Shown piece after piece: positions 8,654 to 15,951 of a stretch of DNA of 29,049 bases. Location: assembly GCA_021772595.1 (NCBI GenBank), contig JAJFLS010000560.1, positions 1 through 29,049 on the forward strand, in the 5' to 3' direction. Each line of letters starts with the position of its first letter. The first letter of the stretch is position 1. Source of the stretch: Opitutales bacterium. GTDB taxonomy: Bacteria > Verrucomicrobiota > Verrucomicrobiia > Opitutales > Opitutaceae. A program made the position numbers and the translations under genes. Under the pieces are notes generated by a model, which worked only from the letters and a program-made list of their open reading frames with translations, did no database searches and was not told the origin of the DNA.

Positions 8654-9190
8654 TCAGGGTCTAGAAGTGTCGTCGGATGAGAGCTTGCGGAAGACGTAGA
8701 TGAGCGGCCGATTCCGAGTGGAGTGCAGCTCGATAAGCGTGACCGTTTCGCCGCCTTCGGCCAGCCGGTACTCGCTGTAGATCCGAATGACCGCGTCGCC
8801 TTGCGAAACCTCGACTGGAACGATGGCTTCGACTCTCAACGCTCGGTCCTCGTCGAGCCATTCGGCGGTCACCGGTGTTACGCTCTTCTTTGGCGCGTAG
8901 ACGGCCATGTGGCGCTGGTCGATACGAAAGTAGTTCGGGATCTCGACCGGCTTGTTGGTGTTCACGACATTCGTTTCCGTCACGCGAGAGGACCGCCAGC
9001 GCATGTCGTGCCCGATCGCCACCTTGGCGCCGATCACTTCGATAGAAAGATCCATCGCAGTCCAGCCGTCGAGTGCGGCACTGTGCGCGGCGTCGAGACG
9101 CCAACGGCCGTTGAAGTCGGGATTTGCGGCAACTACCGCCAGCGGAAGTGCGAGGGCGATTGCCAGAATTCTAATGTGGAGCGCTTTCAT
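8654..9190 (-). CDS. Small secreted beta-rich protein, operon partner of GxGYxYP gene
   Basis: The product has 178 residues from the ATG at 9190. An in-frame ATG at 9214 would add 8 residues before the basic-hydrophobic signal peptide (MKALHIRILAIALALPLAVV) and is less likely, although neither start has a good ribosome site. The mature part begins NPDFNGRWRLDAAHS, which resembles the DFSGTWKLNxxKS opening seen in many secreted lipocalin-like proteins. It continues as a string of predicted beta strands (YRLAEGGETVTLIELHS). No catalytic motif is visible. It is the first gene of a two-gene operon with the GxGYxYP protein, so a supporting role in glycan binding is possible. Confidence 0.7.
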   Translation of the reverse strand: MKALHIRILAIALALPLAVVAANPDFNGRWRLDAAHSAALDGWTAMDLSIEVIGAKVAIGHDMRWRSSRVTETNVVNTNKPVEIPNYFRIDQRHMAVYAPKKSVTPVTAEWLDEDRALRVEAIVPVEVSQGDAVIRIYSEYRLAEGGETVTLIELHSTRNRPLIYVFRKLSSDDTSRP

Positions 9191-9246
9191 TTGGGGGGAA
9201 TGAGGTGAGACCATATCCTACTCAGCGATCAGATCTATTCAATAAG

Positions 9247-9265
9247 CGCTTTACTATAAAAAGCG
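9247..9265 (-). terminator. Hairpin downstream of sigma-54 activator gene
   Basis: CGCTTT-ACTATAA-AAAGCG is a perfect 6-bp stem with a 7-base loop, starting 15 bases after the minus-strand stop at 9281. On the minus strand the first arm runs into TTTTTATAG. The stem is short, so confidence is limited. Confidence 0.35.
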
Positions 9266-9280
9266 TGCTTGGTTCTCGTT

Positions 9281-10909
9281 TCAAATGAGGTCCGTCTTCA
9301 CGCGGAGGACGATGCCGAGTTTTTTCATGCGGGAGGCGAGTGTGTTGGGCTTCAGCTCTAGGAGGGCGGCGGCTCCGTCCTTGCCATAGACTTTGCCGTC
9401 GCAGGCTTCCAGGGCGCGGATGATGTTCGCTTTGTTGAACGCGACCAGCTCTGGCTCGCTGAGGATGGAGGGTGTTTCGATTGGCGAATCGGGCGATCGC
9501 TGTGATGCGGGGATGTTGCCTCTGTTTTCCGGGAAATCGAAACGCAACGGTTGTCCGCGGCTGGTTATCATCGCTCGTTCGATCACGTTTTGGAGTTCGC
9601 GGATATTGCCGGGCCAATGATAGGTCTTAAGCTTCTGTATTTGCGAATTGCTTACGCGAGATTCGCTGAGGTTTAGCTTCTTTGAAATGAGCTTGATGAA
9701 GTGTGCCACAAGCAGAGGCACATCTTCCAGACGCTTTCGCAGCGGCGGCGCTTCTATGGGGAAAACGTTGAGGCGATAGAATAGGTCTTCGCGGAATCGC
9801 CCTGCCTCGACTTCCTTTTCAAGGGTTCGGTTTGTGGCGGCCACGATTCGAGCGTCCACGCTGCGCGTTGTGTCTTCGCCCACGCGTTCGTATTGCCCTT
9901 CTTGCAAAACGCGTAGTAGCTTCGATTGCAGGTCGATCGGAATCTCGCCGATTTCGTCGAGGAATAGAGTCCCCCCGGCTGCCGCCTCGAATCGTCCAGG
10001 GCGATCTTGCAGCGCTCCAGTGAACGCTCCTTTTACATGGCCGAACAGTTCGCTTTCGAAAAGAGTTGCAGGAATACCGGCGCAGTTGACTCGGATCAGC
10101 GGCTTGCCCTTCCGGTCGCTCCGGCGATGGATTTCACGGGCGATCAATTCTTTTCCCGTGCCGGACTCGCCAAGGATGAGAACGTTGGCTCCCGTCGGAG
10201 CGACAAGGTCGATTTTGGATACGACATGCTTCACGCATTCGCTCCGGCCAACAATATCGCCATAACTCTGTGTTTCCTCGAGCTCGGTGCGCAAATACTC
10301 GTTCTCCAGCTCAACCTGTTTTTTGAGCAATTGGATCTCTTCAAATGCTTCCGCGTTGGATATAGCCATCGCTACATGGTCTGCGATTATTCGCTGCATA
10401 TTCGCCGTTTCCGGATCGATTTCCTTGCGTAGGAAAATTCCCAATACGCCTAGCATTTTGCCGTGAAACGTAAGCGGCTGCGCATTGATGGCTTTTATCT
10501 TTTCGTCCTTAGCCCAATCGCTATTGGCGACCCAGGTTTTGTCTTCCCTGATATTTACGGTGACCGACTCGCTCGTTTGGGCGACGTGCCCGACTTTTCG
10601 TACGCCGATCGGGAAGCGGGAGAATCGTCCGTCGAGCCTGTTCCAGTTTGCGTTCGGATCTGCGATCGAGTGACCGCGACTAGCGACTAGGTGCATGCAG
10701 TCGACTTGAGTGGGGCACTGGTCGCGCATATGGCAGCGGTCGCAAATATCGCCGGGCCGAGTCTGCCAGATCCTAACGAGGGCGACGTCTTCCCATTCGG
10801 AGATCAATTGCGTCACCAGAGACACGAGACGGCGGCAGCTGTGCTCTTGGGGGAGCTTGAGAAGCAGCGAAGCAATCTGCGAGTAATCGATCTCCAGTGG
10901 GCTGCTCAT
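9281..10909 (-). CDS. Sigma-54-dependent activator with GAF-like sensor and Cys4 motif
   Basis: The product has 542 residues in three parts. Residues 1 to about 190 are a GAF-like sensor that carries C56-x2-C59-x5-C65-x5-C71, a compact four-cysteine motif seen in a subset of these regulators that could bind iron or zinc or act as a thiol sensor. A short coiled linker (190-215) follows. The AAA+ sigma-54 activator domain (about 218-450) has Walker A GESGTGKE (247-254), the sigma-54 contact loop GAFTGA (294-299) and Walker B LFLDEIGE (315-322). The C-terminal Fis-type helix-turn-helix lies at about 492-535. All parts needed to activate sigma-54 polymerase are intact. It is divergent from the seven-gene + strand set at 11072, with a 162-bp shared region holding a -24-like box and repeated sites. 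That makes this set its most likely target. Confidence 0.93.
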   Translation of the reverse strand: MSSPLEIDYSQIASLLLKLPQEHSCRRLVSLVTQLISEWEDVALVRIWQTRPGDICDRCHMRDQCPTQVDCMHLVASRGHSIADPNANWNRLDGRFSRFPIGVRKVGHVAQTSESVTVNIREDKTWVANSDWAKDEKIKAINAQPLTFHGKMLGVLGIFLRKEIDPETANMQRIIADHVAMAISNAEAFEEIQLLKKQVELENEYLRTELEETQSYGDIVGRSECVKHVVSKIDLVAPTGANVLILGESGTGKELIAREIHRRSDRKGKPLIRVNCAGIPATLFESELFGHVKGAFTGALQDRPGRFEAAAGGTLFLDEIGEIPIDLQSKLLRVLQEGQYERVGEDTTRSVDARIVAATNRTLEKEVEAGRFREDLFYRLNVFPIEAPPLRKRLEDVPLLVAHFIKLISKKLNLSESRVSNSQIQKLKTYHWPGNIRELQNVIERAMITSRGQPLRFDFPENRGNIPASQRSPDSPIETPSILSEPELVAFNKANIIRALEACDGKVYGKDGAAALLELKPNTLASRMKKLGIVLRVKTDLI

Positions 10910-10920
10910 CCGTCTTCATA

Positions 10921-10973
10921 AGCACGAAATATCAGGATTAACAACACAAAATAATGGGTAGCACGATATATCG
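10921..10973. promoter_or_regulatory. Pair of direct repeats, candidate activator (UAS) sites
   Basis: AGCACGAAATATC (10921-10933) and AGCACGATATATC (10960-10972) agree at 12 of 13 bases and lie 39 bases apart. The second is centred on the perfect palindrome CGATATATCG (10964-10973). They lie about 100-150 bases before the candidate sigma-54 start point, the usual distance for activator binding sites, and just upstream of the activator gene itself. Confidence 0.5.
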
Positions 10974-11006
10974 CTATTTAAATTTTGGATTGCGAAATTT
11001 TCTATC

Positions 11007-11021
11007 GATTGAAGTTCAATC
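11007..11021. promoter_or_regulatory. 15-bp palindrome in divergent regulatory region
   Basis: GATTGAA-G-TTCAATC is a perfect inverted repeat about 50 bases before the candidate sigma-54 start point. It may bind the activator, IHF-like factors or another regulator; nothing in the sequence decides this. Confidence 0.4.
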
Positions 11022-11044
11022 AGTTGTGAATCTGGCGACGAAGT

Positions 11045-11060
11045 TGGCACGGCAAATGGT
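11045..11060 (+). promoter_or_regulatory. Candidate sigma-54 (-24/-12) promoter
   Basis: TTGGCACGG (11044-11052) matches the -24 consensus YTGGCACGR perfectly. At the correct spacing the -12 element reads ATGGT instead of TTGCW, keeping T and G but losing the conserved C. An overlapping alternative at 11033-11048 (TGGC...TTGGC) has GC one base too far. The predicted start would be near 11071, next to the ATG at 11072, which would make the transcript leaderless. This is a real problem for the call. Confidence 0.4.
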
Positions 11061-11071
11061 AAAGCCGTGGC

Positions 11072-11638
11072 ATGAGAAATGAAAGACAGCGAATCGAGTC
11101 CGTCGATTTCAGTACTTTGACTGCATCGTTTCGAAGTGAACTCGATCAACGCGGGTTGGGAGGCGAGCGTTTCTCGAATTTTAACCAGATAGTCGCGAAC
11201 GCACCGGAAGTGCTCGAGGCCTACCTGTCTTTTGAGCAAACATTGGAGAATAGCTGTCTTCCAGCCTCGACTCGCGAAAAAATCGCTTTGCTCGTAAGCG
11301 AGATGAACAGCAGCGAGTATGATGTTGCGGCGCATACTCAAAAAGCGGTTTCCCTCAATGTATCCAATGAGGAAATTCGTCTTAGCCGTCGAGCGACCTC
11401 AGCGAGCGCTCGGGACGCCGCGCTGTTGAACTTCGCCCGAAACGTAGTGCGGAAGCGTGGCATCTTGAGCGAAGACGAATTTGAGGAAGCGCATCAGTAT
11501 GAATGCAAGGACAGCCTGGTCGTCGAGATTGTCGCTATCATTGCGCAATCCTATTTCGCGAACCTTATTAATAACGTGGCCAATACGAAACTGGATTTCC
11601 CAGAGGTCGAAGAAATTGTCCACGAACAATCAAGATAG
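11072..11638 (+). CDS. CMD/AhpD-like protein lacking both active-site cysteines
   Basis: The product has 188 residues of the carboxymuconolactone decarboxylase/alkylhydroperoxidase-D-like all-helical family. The core PASTREKIALLVSEMN, the following NSSEYDVAAHT (79-89) and VSNEEIRLSRR are typical. In redox-active members the central motif reads N-x-C-E-Y-C-x-x-x-H. Here the two cysteines are replaced by S81 and D84, while Glu82 and His88 are kept, so peroxidase chemistry by a CxxC pair is not possible. It is the first gene of the + strand set divergent from the sigma-54 activator. I kept the ATG at 11072; no better in-frame start or ribosome site is visible nearby. The function of such cysteine-less members is unknown to me. 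Confidence 0.82.
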   Translation: MRNERQRIESVDFSTLTASFRSELDQRGLGGERFSNFNQIVANAPEVLEAYLSFEQTLENSCLPASTREKIALLVSEMNSSEYDVAAHTQKAVSLNVSNEEIRLSRRATSASARDAALLNFARNVVRKRGILSEDEFEEAHQYECKDSLVVEIVAIIAQSYFANLINNVANTKLDFPEVEEIVHEQSR

Positions 11639-11653
11639 ATCAGCCATACCCAC

Positions 11654-11667
11654 TTTTACAATACAAC
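11654..11667. promoter_or_regulatory. Weak third copy of MarR-type site
   Basis: TTTTACAATACAAC agrees with the palindrome GTTGTATATACAAC at 9 of 14 bases, all of the right half included. The 12 bases ATACAACCAATA are shared exactly with the site before marR at 13813. It lies 32 bases before the start of the membrane-protein gene. Confidence 0.3.
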
Positions 11668-11699
11668 CAATAATCAAGAACCTAAACACAACAAAACAA

Positions 11700-12152
11700 A
11701 TGAAAATCAACTGGATCAATGCAATATACGCCGGCCTCGCCGGTACCGTTTTCTTCGACATCACAGGCTTCGCGCTCACTGGAAACTGGTGGGACATTCC
11801 GAATCTACTCGGCGCGAAGCTGGGAGTGGGTCTCATTGGCGGACTCGCCGCTCACTATGGCAATGGCGTCGCAATCGCCATCATCTACTCCGCGCTAGCT
11901 CCGTCTCTTTTCGGACCAAAGTGGTTCCGGGCGCTTTCGTTCGTCACCGTTCAAACAGTCATGGGAGTCTGGCTCTTCATGCTGCCGCTTCTCGGGGCGG
12001 GGATTGCGGGTTTGGACATGGGGAAGCTCGTGCCGCTTATCACACTGGCCCGCCACTTCGCCTATGCGATACCGCTCATCGTTCTGATCTCAGTTTCGAT
12101 TCCATGCCCGAATGCAAAATCTTTTGGGACCCTGGACGGTCAAGCGGCATAG
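11700..12152 (+). CDS. Small multi-pass inner-membrane protein
   Basis: The product has 150 residues with about four hydrophobic helices: residues 4-25 (AIYAGLAGTVFFDITGFAL), about 35-62, 75-105 and 120-140. The region is Gly/Ala rich, with NWWDIPNLLGAKLG between the first two helices. I know similar unnamed membrane proteins in bacterial genomes but cannot name the family. The ATG at 11700 starts the first helix; an open frame extends upstream into the CMD-like gene but in a different phase, so it is not used. The leader is CA-rich without a Shine-Dalgarno site. It lies 61 bp after the CMD-like gene and 64 bp before the NTF2-like gene and probably shares their transcript. Confidence 0.75.
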   Translation: MKINWINAIYAGLAGTVFFDITGFALTGNWWDIPNLLGAKLGVGLIGGLAAHYGNGVAIAIIYSALAPSLFGPKWFRALSFVTVQTVMGVWLFMLPLLGAGIAGLDMGKLVPLITLARHFAYAIPLIVLISVSIPCPNAKSFGTLDGQAA

Positions 12153-12216
12153 TCAGATCTGGTATGTATCCAGAAGTAAATGACGATAATTGTCGGATTA
12201 GATCCTAACTACTAAG

Positions 12217-12648
12217 ATGACCAATACGCAATCAGAACAGATGCGACCACCGCTGCCGCCCTTCACTCGTGAAACGGCGGCGGCAAAGGTCCAAGCCGCC
12301 GAGGATGCTTGGAACTCGCGCGATCCCGAGAAAGTGTCCCTGGCCTACACGCCTGACACCGTTTGGAGGAACCGTTCCGAATTTCTAAAGGGCCGTGAAG
12401 AAGTCCGGGCTTTTCTTGAACGCAAGTGGGTCAAGGAGCAGCAGTACCGACTTAAGAAGACGCTTTGGAGCTACTCCGACAATCGGATCTCCGTGAAATT
12501 CTTCTATGAATGGCGCGACGAAAAAGGCCAGTGGTTCCGCTCCTACGGCAACGAACAGTGGGAATTCGCGCCCAACGGGCTAATGCGTCAACGCGAAGCG
12601 AGCATCAACGACCTTCCCATTACGGAACAGGAAAGAGAGCTGCGTTAG
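12217..12648 (+). CDS. NTF2-like fold protein, DUF1348 (SnoaL-like)
   Basis: The product has 143 residues matching the DUF1348/NTF2-like family. Recognisable segments are PPFTRETAAAKVQAAEDAWN near the N-terminus, RNRSEFLKGREEVRAFLERKW in the middle, SVKFFYEWRDEKGQWFRSYGNEQWEF, and the ending REASINDLPI. It is a cytoplasmic cone-shaped alpha+beta fold that usually binds a small hydrophobic ligand; no enzyme activity is established for this subfamily as far as I know. It sits between the membrane protein and a flavin-binding protein, both on the same strand. Confidence 0.88.
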   Translation: MTNTQSEQMRPPLPPFTRETAAAKVQAAEDAWNSRDPEKVSLAYTPDTVWRNRSEFLKGREEVRAFLERKWVKEQQYRLKKTLWSYSDNRISVKFFYEWRDEKGQWFRSYGNEQWEFAPNGLMRQREASINDLPITEQERELR

Positions 12649-12699
12649 TCCACGATCATTTATCGCTTCCCCTCAATATTAACCGAAACCAATCCCACC

Positions 12700-13272
12700 A
12701 TGCCTAAGAACTTCACACAATACGCGTTCACCTCGACTGTTAAAGACCTACAAACACGGTACAAATCGCGCTCGGGCTATGAGCGAATGGAGAATTCCGG
12801 CGACCGTTATCTGCTCGGCCCTAAGGAAGTCTCCTTCCTTCAAACGCGCAATAGTTTCTATCTGTCCACCATTGGCGAAAGCGGCTGGCCTTATCTGCAG
12901 CATCGAGGGGGCCCAGCGGGCTTCCTGAAGGTCGTGGACGAGACGACTATTCGCTTCGCGGACTATACAGGCAATCGGCAATACATCTCTGCGGGGAATG
13001 TGCTAGACAACGAAAAGGCGTGCCTGTTTCTGATCGATTATCCGACGAAACAGCGCCTCAAGATTTGGGCTCACACGACGGTGCAGTTCGCCGAAGATGC
13101 GCCGGATCTCGTGGCCGAATTTGAAGAAGATGAACACGCTGCCAAGATCGAACGCGTATTTACATTCGAGATACAGGGATTCGATTGGAATTGCCCGAAG
13201 TATATCACGCCCCGTTTCACGATCGAAGAAATAAAGAATGATCCCGAACTTCTTTCAATGATCAACGCGTAG
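12700..13272 (+). CDS. Pyridoxamine 5'-phosphate oxidase-like flavin-binding protein
   Basis: The product has 190 residues with a split-barrel PNPOx-like domain. The core strands are FLQTRNSFYLSTIGESGWPY (about 47-66), then QHRGGPAGFLKVVDE, then RFADYTGNRQYISAGNVLDN and KACLFLIDYPTKQRLKIWA. These correspond to the FMN-binding barrel of the general stress/PNPOx-like group. The C-terminal part (from about 150) carries WNCPKYITPRF, common in this subfamily. Such proteins bind FMN or F420 and reduce small substrates; pyridoxamine phosphate need not be the substrate. The gene ends only 2 bases before the DUF5069 gene, so the two are co-transcribed. Confidence 0.87.
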   Translation: MPKNFTQYAFTSTVKDLQTRYKSRSGYERMENSGDRYLLGPKEVSFLQTRNSFYLSTIGESGWPYLQHRGGPAGFLKVVDETTIRFADYTGNRQYISAGNVLDNEKACLFLIDYPTKQRLKIWAHTTVQFAEDAPDLVAEFEEDEHAAKIERVFTFEIQGFDWNCPKYITPRFTIEEIKNDPELLSMINA

Positions 13273-13274
13273 AC

Positions 13275-13811
13275 ATGAAGAACGACCACAATCAGCTTAA
13301 GAACATTTGGACCAAAGCGGTCGATCTTTACGAGAAAGAGAGCCGCGATCCCGCGAACTACTTCGACAAGGAAGAGACTGTGTTCATCGATTCCATCGGA
13401 GTAAGCCCGCAAGAAGTATTCGATTTCGTCGAGGATTTCGTTTCCTATGGGGAACCGGACTTCGAGGCGTTCGCCCAAGTCCACGGCCTTCGCCGTCGCT
13501 ACTTTCAGGAGGTCCAAGATTCTAGGTCGGGAAGTAGAGACGCGAGAATCGCTTCATATCCGGATCCAAATGACAGCCACAATGGCATCGCTTATCTTCC
13601 TCGAATCGCCGCGAAGGCGAAGACAAAGCTAGATGGCTCGCTCAATCCTGATATTATGTATGCGTGCAGCAACGACAGATTGTTTCTGGAACGTTACAAC
13701 ATTCAGCCCGCTGAGTTTCTCAAGAAAACGTGGGAGACGGAGGGCGAGTTAAACGCCCTTGCGTCGTGGGTGAAGTCAGCTCCGGAAAAAGAGATTGACC
13801 TTTCTCTTTGA
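13275..13811 (+). CDS. DUF5069-like protein
   Basis: The product has 178 residues. The second half matches the DUF5069 pattern: GIAYLPRIAAKAKTKLDGSL, then a short loop with YACSNDRLFLERYNIQPAEF, then LASWVKS. This small cytoplasmic family is frequent in Verrucomicrobiota and Planctomycetota and has no known function. The first half (residues 1 to about 75) is helical and includes SPQEVFDFVEDFVSYGEPDFE. It starts 2 bases after the PNPOx-like gene, and its stop overlaps the possible TTG start of marR (TTGA). It is a tight operon member and probably works with the flavoprotein. Confidence 0.78.
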   Translation: MKNDHNQLKNIWTKAVDLYEKESRDPANYFDKEETVFIDSIGVSPQEVFDFVEDFVSYGEPDFEAFAQVHGLRRRYFQEVQDSRSGSRDARIASYPDPNDSHNGIAYLPRIAAKAKTKLDGSLNPDIMYACSNDRLFLERYNIQPAEFLKKTWETEGELNALASWVKSAPEKEIDLSL

Positions 13812-13812
13812 A

Positions 13813-13826
13813 GTTGCACATACAAC
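13813..13826. promoter_or_regulatory. MarR-type operator near marR start
   Basis: GTTGCACATACAAC differs at two positions from the perfect palindrome GTTGTATATACAAC upstream of nmrA. It lies at the junction of the DUF5069 gene and marR, 5 bases before the GTG at 13832. It could let the regulator control its own expression. Confidence 0.5.
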
Positions 13827-13831
13827 CAATA

Positions 13832-14299
13832 GTGAGTAAAGCGTCTACATCGAAAATTCGGGAAATCGCGTCGTCGATAACCAACGACTGCCTCGCTCTG
13901 CGCGTACGCCAACTGAACCGCTTGGTGACATCCATCTACGATGACGCTTTCCGTCCCTTTGGCATTACGGCGGGTCAAGTCATTATGCTCGTCGGCATTG
14001 TCAATCAGGGTACCTTGTCGCCTAGTGAGCTGAGTCGGATTCTCAATATCGAGAAATCGACTTTGAGCCGAAATCTGGAGCGAATGCGCAAAGCTGGTTG
14101 GATCGAAATTTCCGTGCCGACGCTAGGGAAAATGCACACAATCCAAGCCAGTGACGAGGGAGAGGCCCTCCTCCTGAGAGTTCTCCCCCATTGGCAGAAA
14201 GCCCAGGACGACACTACCCGTTTGCTCGGCGAGGATGGATCTGTGGCTCTGCTAAACGTCGTAAACCACGTGGAGTCCGAAATATCGAGTTCTCGATGA
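13832..14299 (+). CDS. MarR-family transcriptional regulator
   Basis: The product has 155 residues from GTG 13832. A TTG at 13808, overlapping the DUF5069 stop, would give 163, but then the operator-like site would be coding. Neither start has a clear ribosome site. The winged helix is complete: FGITAGQVIMLVGIVNQGTLSPSELSRILNIEKSTLSRNLERMRKAGWIEI, with helices flanking for dimerisation at both ends. Only one cysteine is visible (near the N-terminus, NDCLALRVRQ). It might serve as a thiol sensor as in OhrR-like proteins, but that is speculation. Palindromic sites next to its own start and in the nmrA promoter mark it as a likely local repressor. Confidence 0.88.
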   Translation: MSKASTSKIREIASSITNDCLALRVRQLNRLVTSIYDDAFRPFGITAGQVIMLVGIVNQGTLSPSELSRILNIEKSTLSRNLERMRKAGWIEISVPTLGKMHTIQASDEGEALLLRVLPHWQKAQDDTTRLLGEDGSVALLNVVNHVESEISSSR

Positions 14300-14311
14300 A
14301 GGATCCATTTT

Positions 14312-14341
14312 TTGTCTAACGGTTGTATATACAACTTATAA
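14312..14341 (+). promoter_or_regulatory. nmrA promoter with MarR palindrome in the spacer
   Basis: A -35-like TTGTCT (14312-14317) and a -10-like TTATAA (14336-14341) are 18 bases apart. The perfect 14-bp palindrome GTTGTATATACAAC (14322-14335) fills most of the spacer. A repressor bound there would block polymerase. The core TTGTA/TACAA resembles known MarR/OhrR sites. Confidence 0.55.
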
Positions 14342-14373
14342 CTTTTACTTTAGCTGAAAAAACAAAGAAAATC

Positions 14374-15279
14374 ATGAAATCAAAAGTACTAGTAATCGGA
14401 GCAACCGGGAAAACCGGTCTGCCAATGGTGGAGCTTGCGCTCAGCGAGGGATTTGACGTCCGCGCGGTCATTCGACGTGAGGACTCCCGATCTGCTCGTC
14501 TCAAAGAAGCGGGGGCCGAAACCGTTCCGGGTGACGTACATGACATGAAATCCGTAGGTGAGCTTCTCAGAGGCATCGATCTCGTCTACTTCGCGTATCC
14601 GCCTCACGAGGACAGATTAGTCAAAGCCACCGCCAACATTGCTATCGGAGCAAAAGACGAAGGAATTTCCGGTGTGGTGAACATGTCGCAGATTTCGGCA
14701 AGGGAGAGCGCCCGCAGTCAGCTTTCCCACCAGCATTGGTTGTCGGAAAAGATGTTCGACCGGGCGGATGTTGGCGCGATCCACATCCGTCCTACGTTCT
14801 TTATGGAAAATTTGTTGCTTCTCTGTTCGAACACGATCGCTTCCAAAGGGAAGATATATCTTCCGTACGGCACGAGAAGTCACGCGCCGATCGCCGCTAT
14901 CGATATCGCCCGGTCAGTCGTTGCTCTGCTGCTCGATCCGTCGCCGCATACGGGGGAGAGAATCGTTCTTACCGGTCGGGAAAACCTTAGCATCGCCGAG
15001 ATGGCTAATCGTGTCGGACAAGGGATCGGACGCCCGGTCGAGTACGTCGATCTTCCTGCCGAACAGTGGCGCGAGATTTTGATTCAGCGAATCGGATTGC
15101 CGCAGTTTCTCGCCGATCATCTCTACAATGTGGCGATCGATCACCAGGAAGGAATATTCGATCGACAGACGGACGTCGTGAAGACGCTCACGGGAATCGA
15201 TCCCCAATCACTAGCTCTATTCGTGCACTTACACCTCGCCCAGTTTAAAGGACGAGAACCTGTATTCCTCGGAGTTTAA
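14374..15279 (+). CDS. NmrA-like NAD(P)-binding reductase
   Basis: The product has 301 residues with a Rossmann fold of the atypical short-chain type. The nucleotide loop is G9-A-T-G12-K-T-G15 directly after the first strand (VLVIGATGKTG), and R35/R36 after the second strand favour NADPH. The body matches the NmrA/quinone-oxidoreductase-2-like group (HIRPTFFMENLL, HAPIAAIDIARSVVALL, GERIVLTGRENLSIAEMANRVG). The ATG at 14374 opens the first strand; upstream in-frame codons run into the operator and are rejected. It lies downstream of marR with its own promoter and palindrome, the classic layout of a MarR target. A role in quinone or electrophile reduction is inferred from homologues. Confidence 0.88.
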   Translation: MKSKVLVIGATGKTGLPMVELALSEGFDVRAVIRREDSRSARLKEAGAETVPGDVHDMKSVGELLRGIDLVYFAYPPHEDRLVKATANIAIGAKDEGISGVVNMSQISARESARSQLSHQHWLSEKMFDRADVGAIHIRPTFFMENLLLLCSNTIASKGKIYLPYGTRSHAPIAAIDIARSVVALLLDPSPHTGERIVLTGRENLSIAEMANRVGQGIGRPVEYVDLPAEQWREILIQRIGLPQFLADHLYNVAIDHQEGIFDRQTDVVKTLTGIDPQSLALFVHLHLAQFKGREPVFLGV

Positions 15280-15467
15280 TCATTCGTTCCGAACCTTTGG
15301 GCCAGAACGGCTAAGCCTGCTCTGTGGGATCATTTAGTATTCAGATTTTCCTGCGCGAATTGGTTTGCACGAGCAGTCTTCTGAAGTGATTCATGCACAA
15401 TCCTCGAACGAATTCGCTTGTTGATAAGGCTCGACCTTGGGGTGCCGGATCTGAAGGCTGCTTATCG

Positions 15468-15896
15468 ATGAGCGAAACGTCAGAACGCGTCCCTGGCCAG
15501 AGGGAAGAATCCTTGTGCCCGTGCAAGAGCCGATTGAAGTATGGGGTTTGCTGTCGTCCCTTTCACAATGGGAAGGCGAAGCCGCAAACCGCGGAGCAAC
15601 TTATGCGTTCGAGATTCAGTGCGTACTTTTTCAGGAAGGTCGATTATCTGGTCGAGACGACGCATCCGGAAACGAGGGAAACCGACTTGAGGGAGGAATT
15701 ACGGAAGACGATTTACCAGACGAATTGGAGTTTCCTAACGATAGTCGGAACGAGCCGAGGCGGCAAAGACGATAAGACGGGCAAGGTTGAGTTCGTCGCG
15801 AGTTATTTTGTGAATGGGGAGCCCTTTGAGCTTCACGAGCATTCGCGTTTCAAGCGCTATAAGGGAGCTTGGAAATATTTGGATGGCAAGGGGTGA
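15468..15896 (+). CDS. YchJ-like (UPF0225) protein with N-terminal SEC-C motif
   Basis: The product has 142 residues from the ATG at 15468; an upstream in-frame ATG at 15393 adds 25 residues without family resemblance. It carries an N-terminal zinc-binding SEC-C-type motif C17-P-C19-x8-C28-C29, then the family signature LMRSRFSAYFFRKVDYLVETTHPE, and a beta-rich end (GEPFELHEHSRFKRYKGAWKYLDG). E. coli YchJ has a second SEC-C motif at the C-terminus; here it is absent, as in many shorter homologues. The function is unknown. About 190 bp of featureless sequence separate it from nmrA. Confidence 0.87.
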   Translation: MSETSERVPGQREESLCPCKSRLKYGVCCRPFHNGKAKPQTAEQLMRSRFSAYFFRKVDYLVETTHPETRETDLREELRKTIYQTNWSFLTIVGTSRGGKDDKTGKVEFVASYFVNGEPFELHEHSRFKRYKGAWKYLDGKG

Positions 15897-15951
15897 AGCG
15901 CGGCAGTAGTGGAGTTTTCGGTACGTTATCAGCGATCGCGTCTACAGTTTT

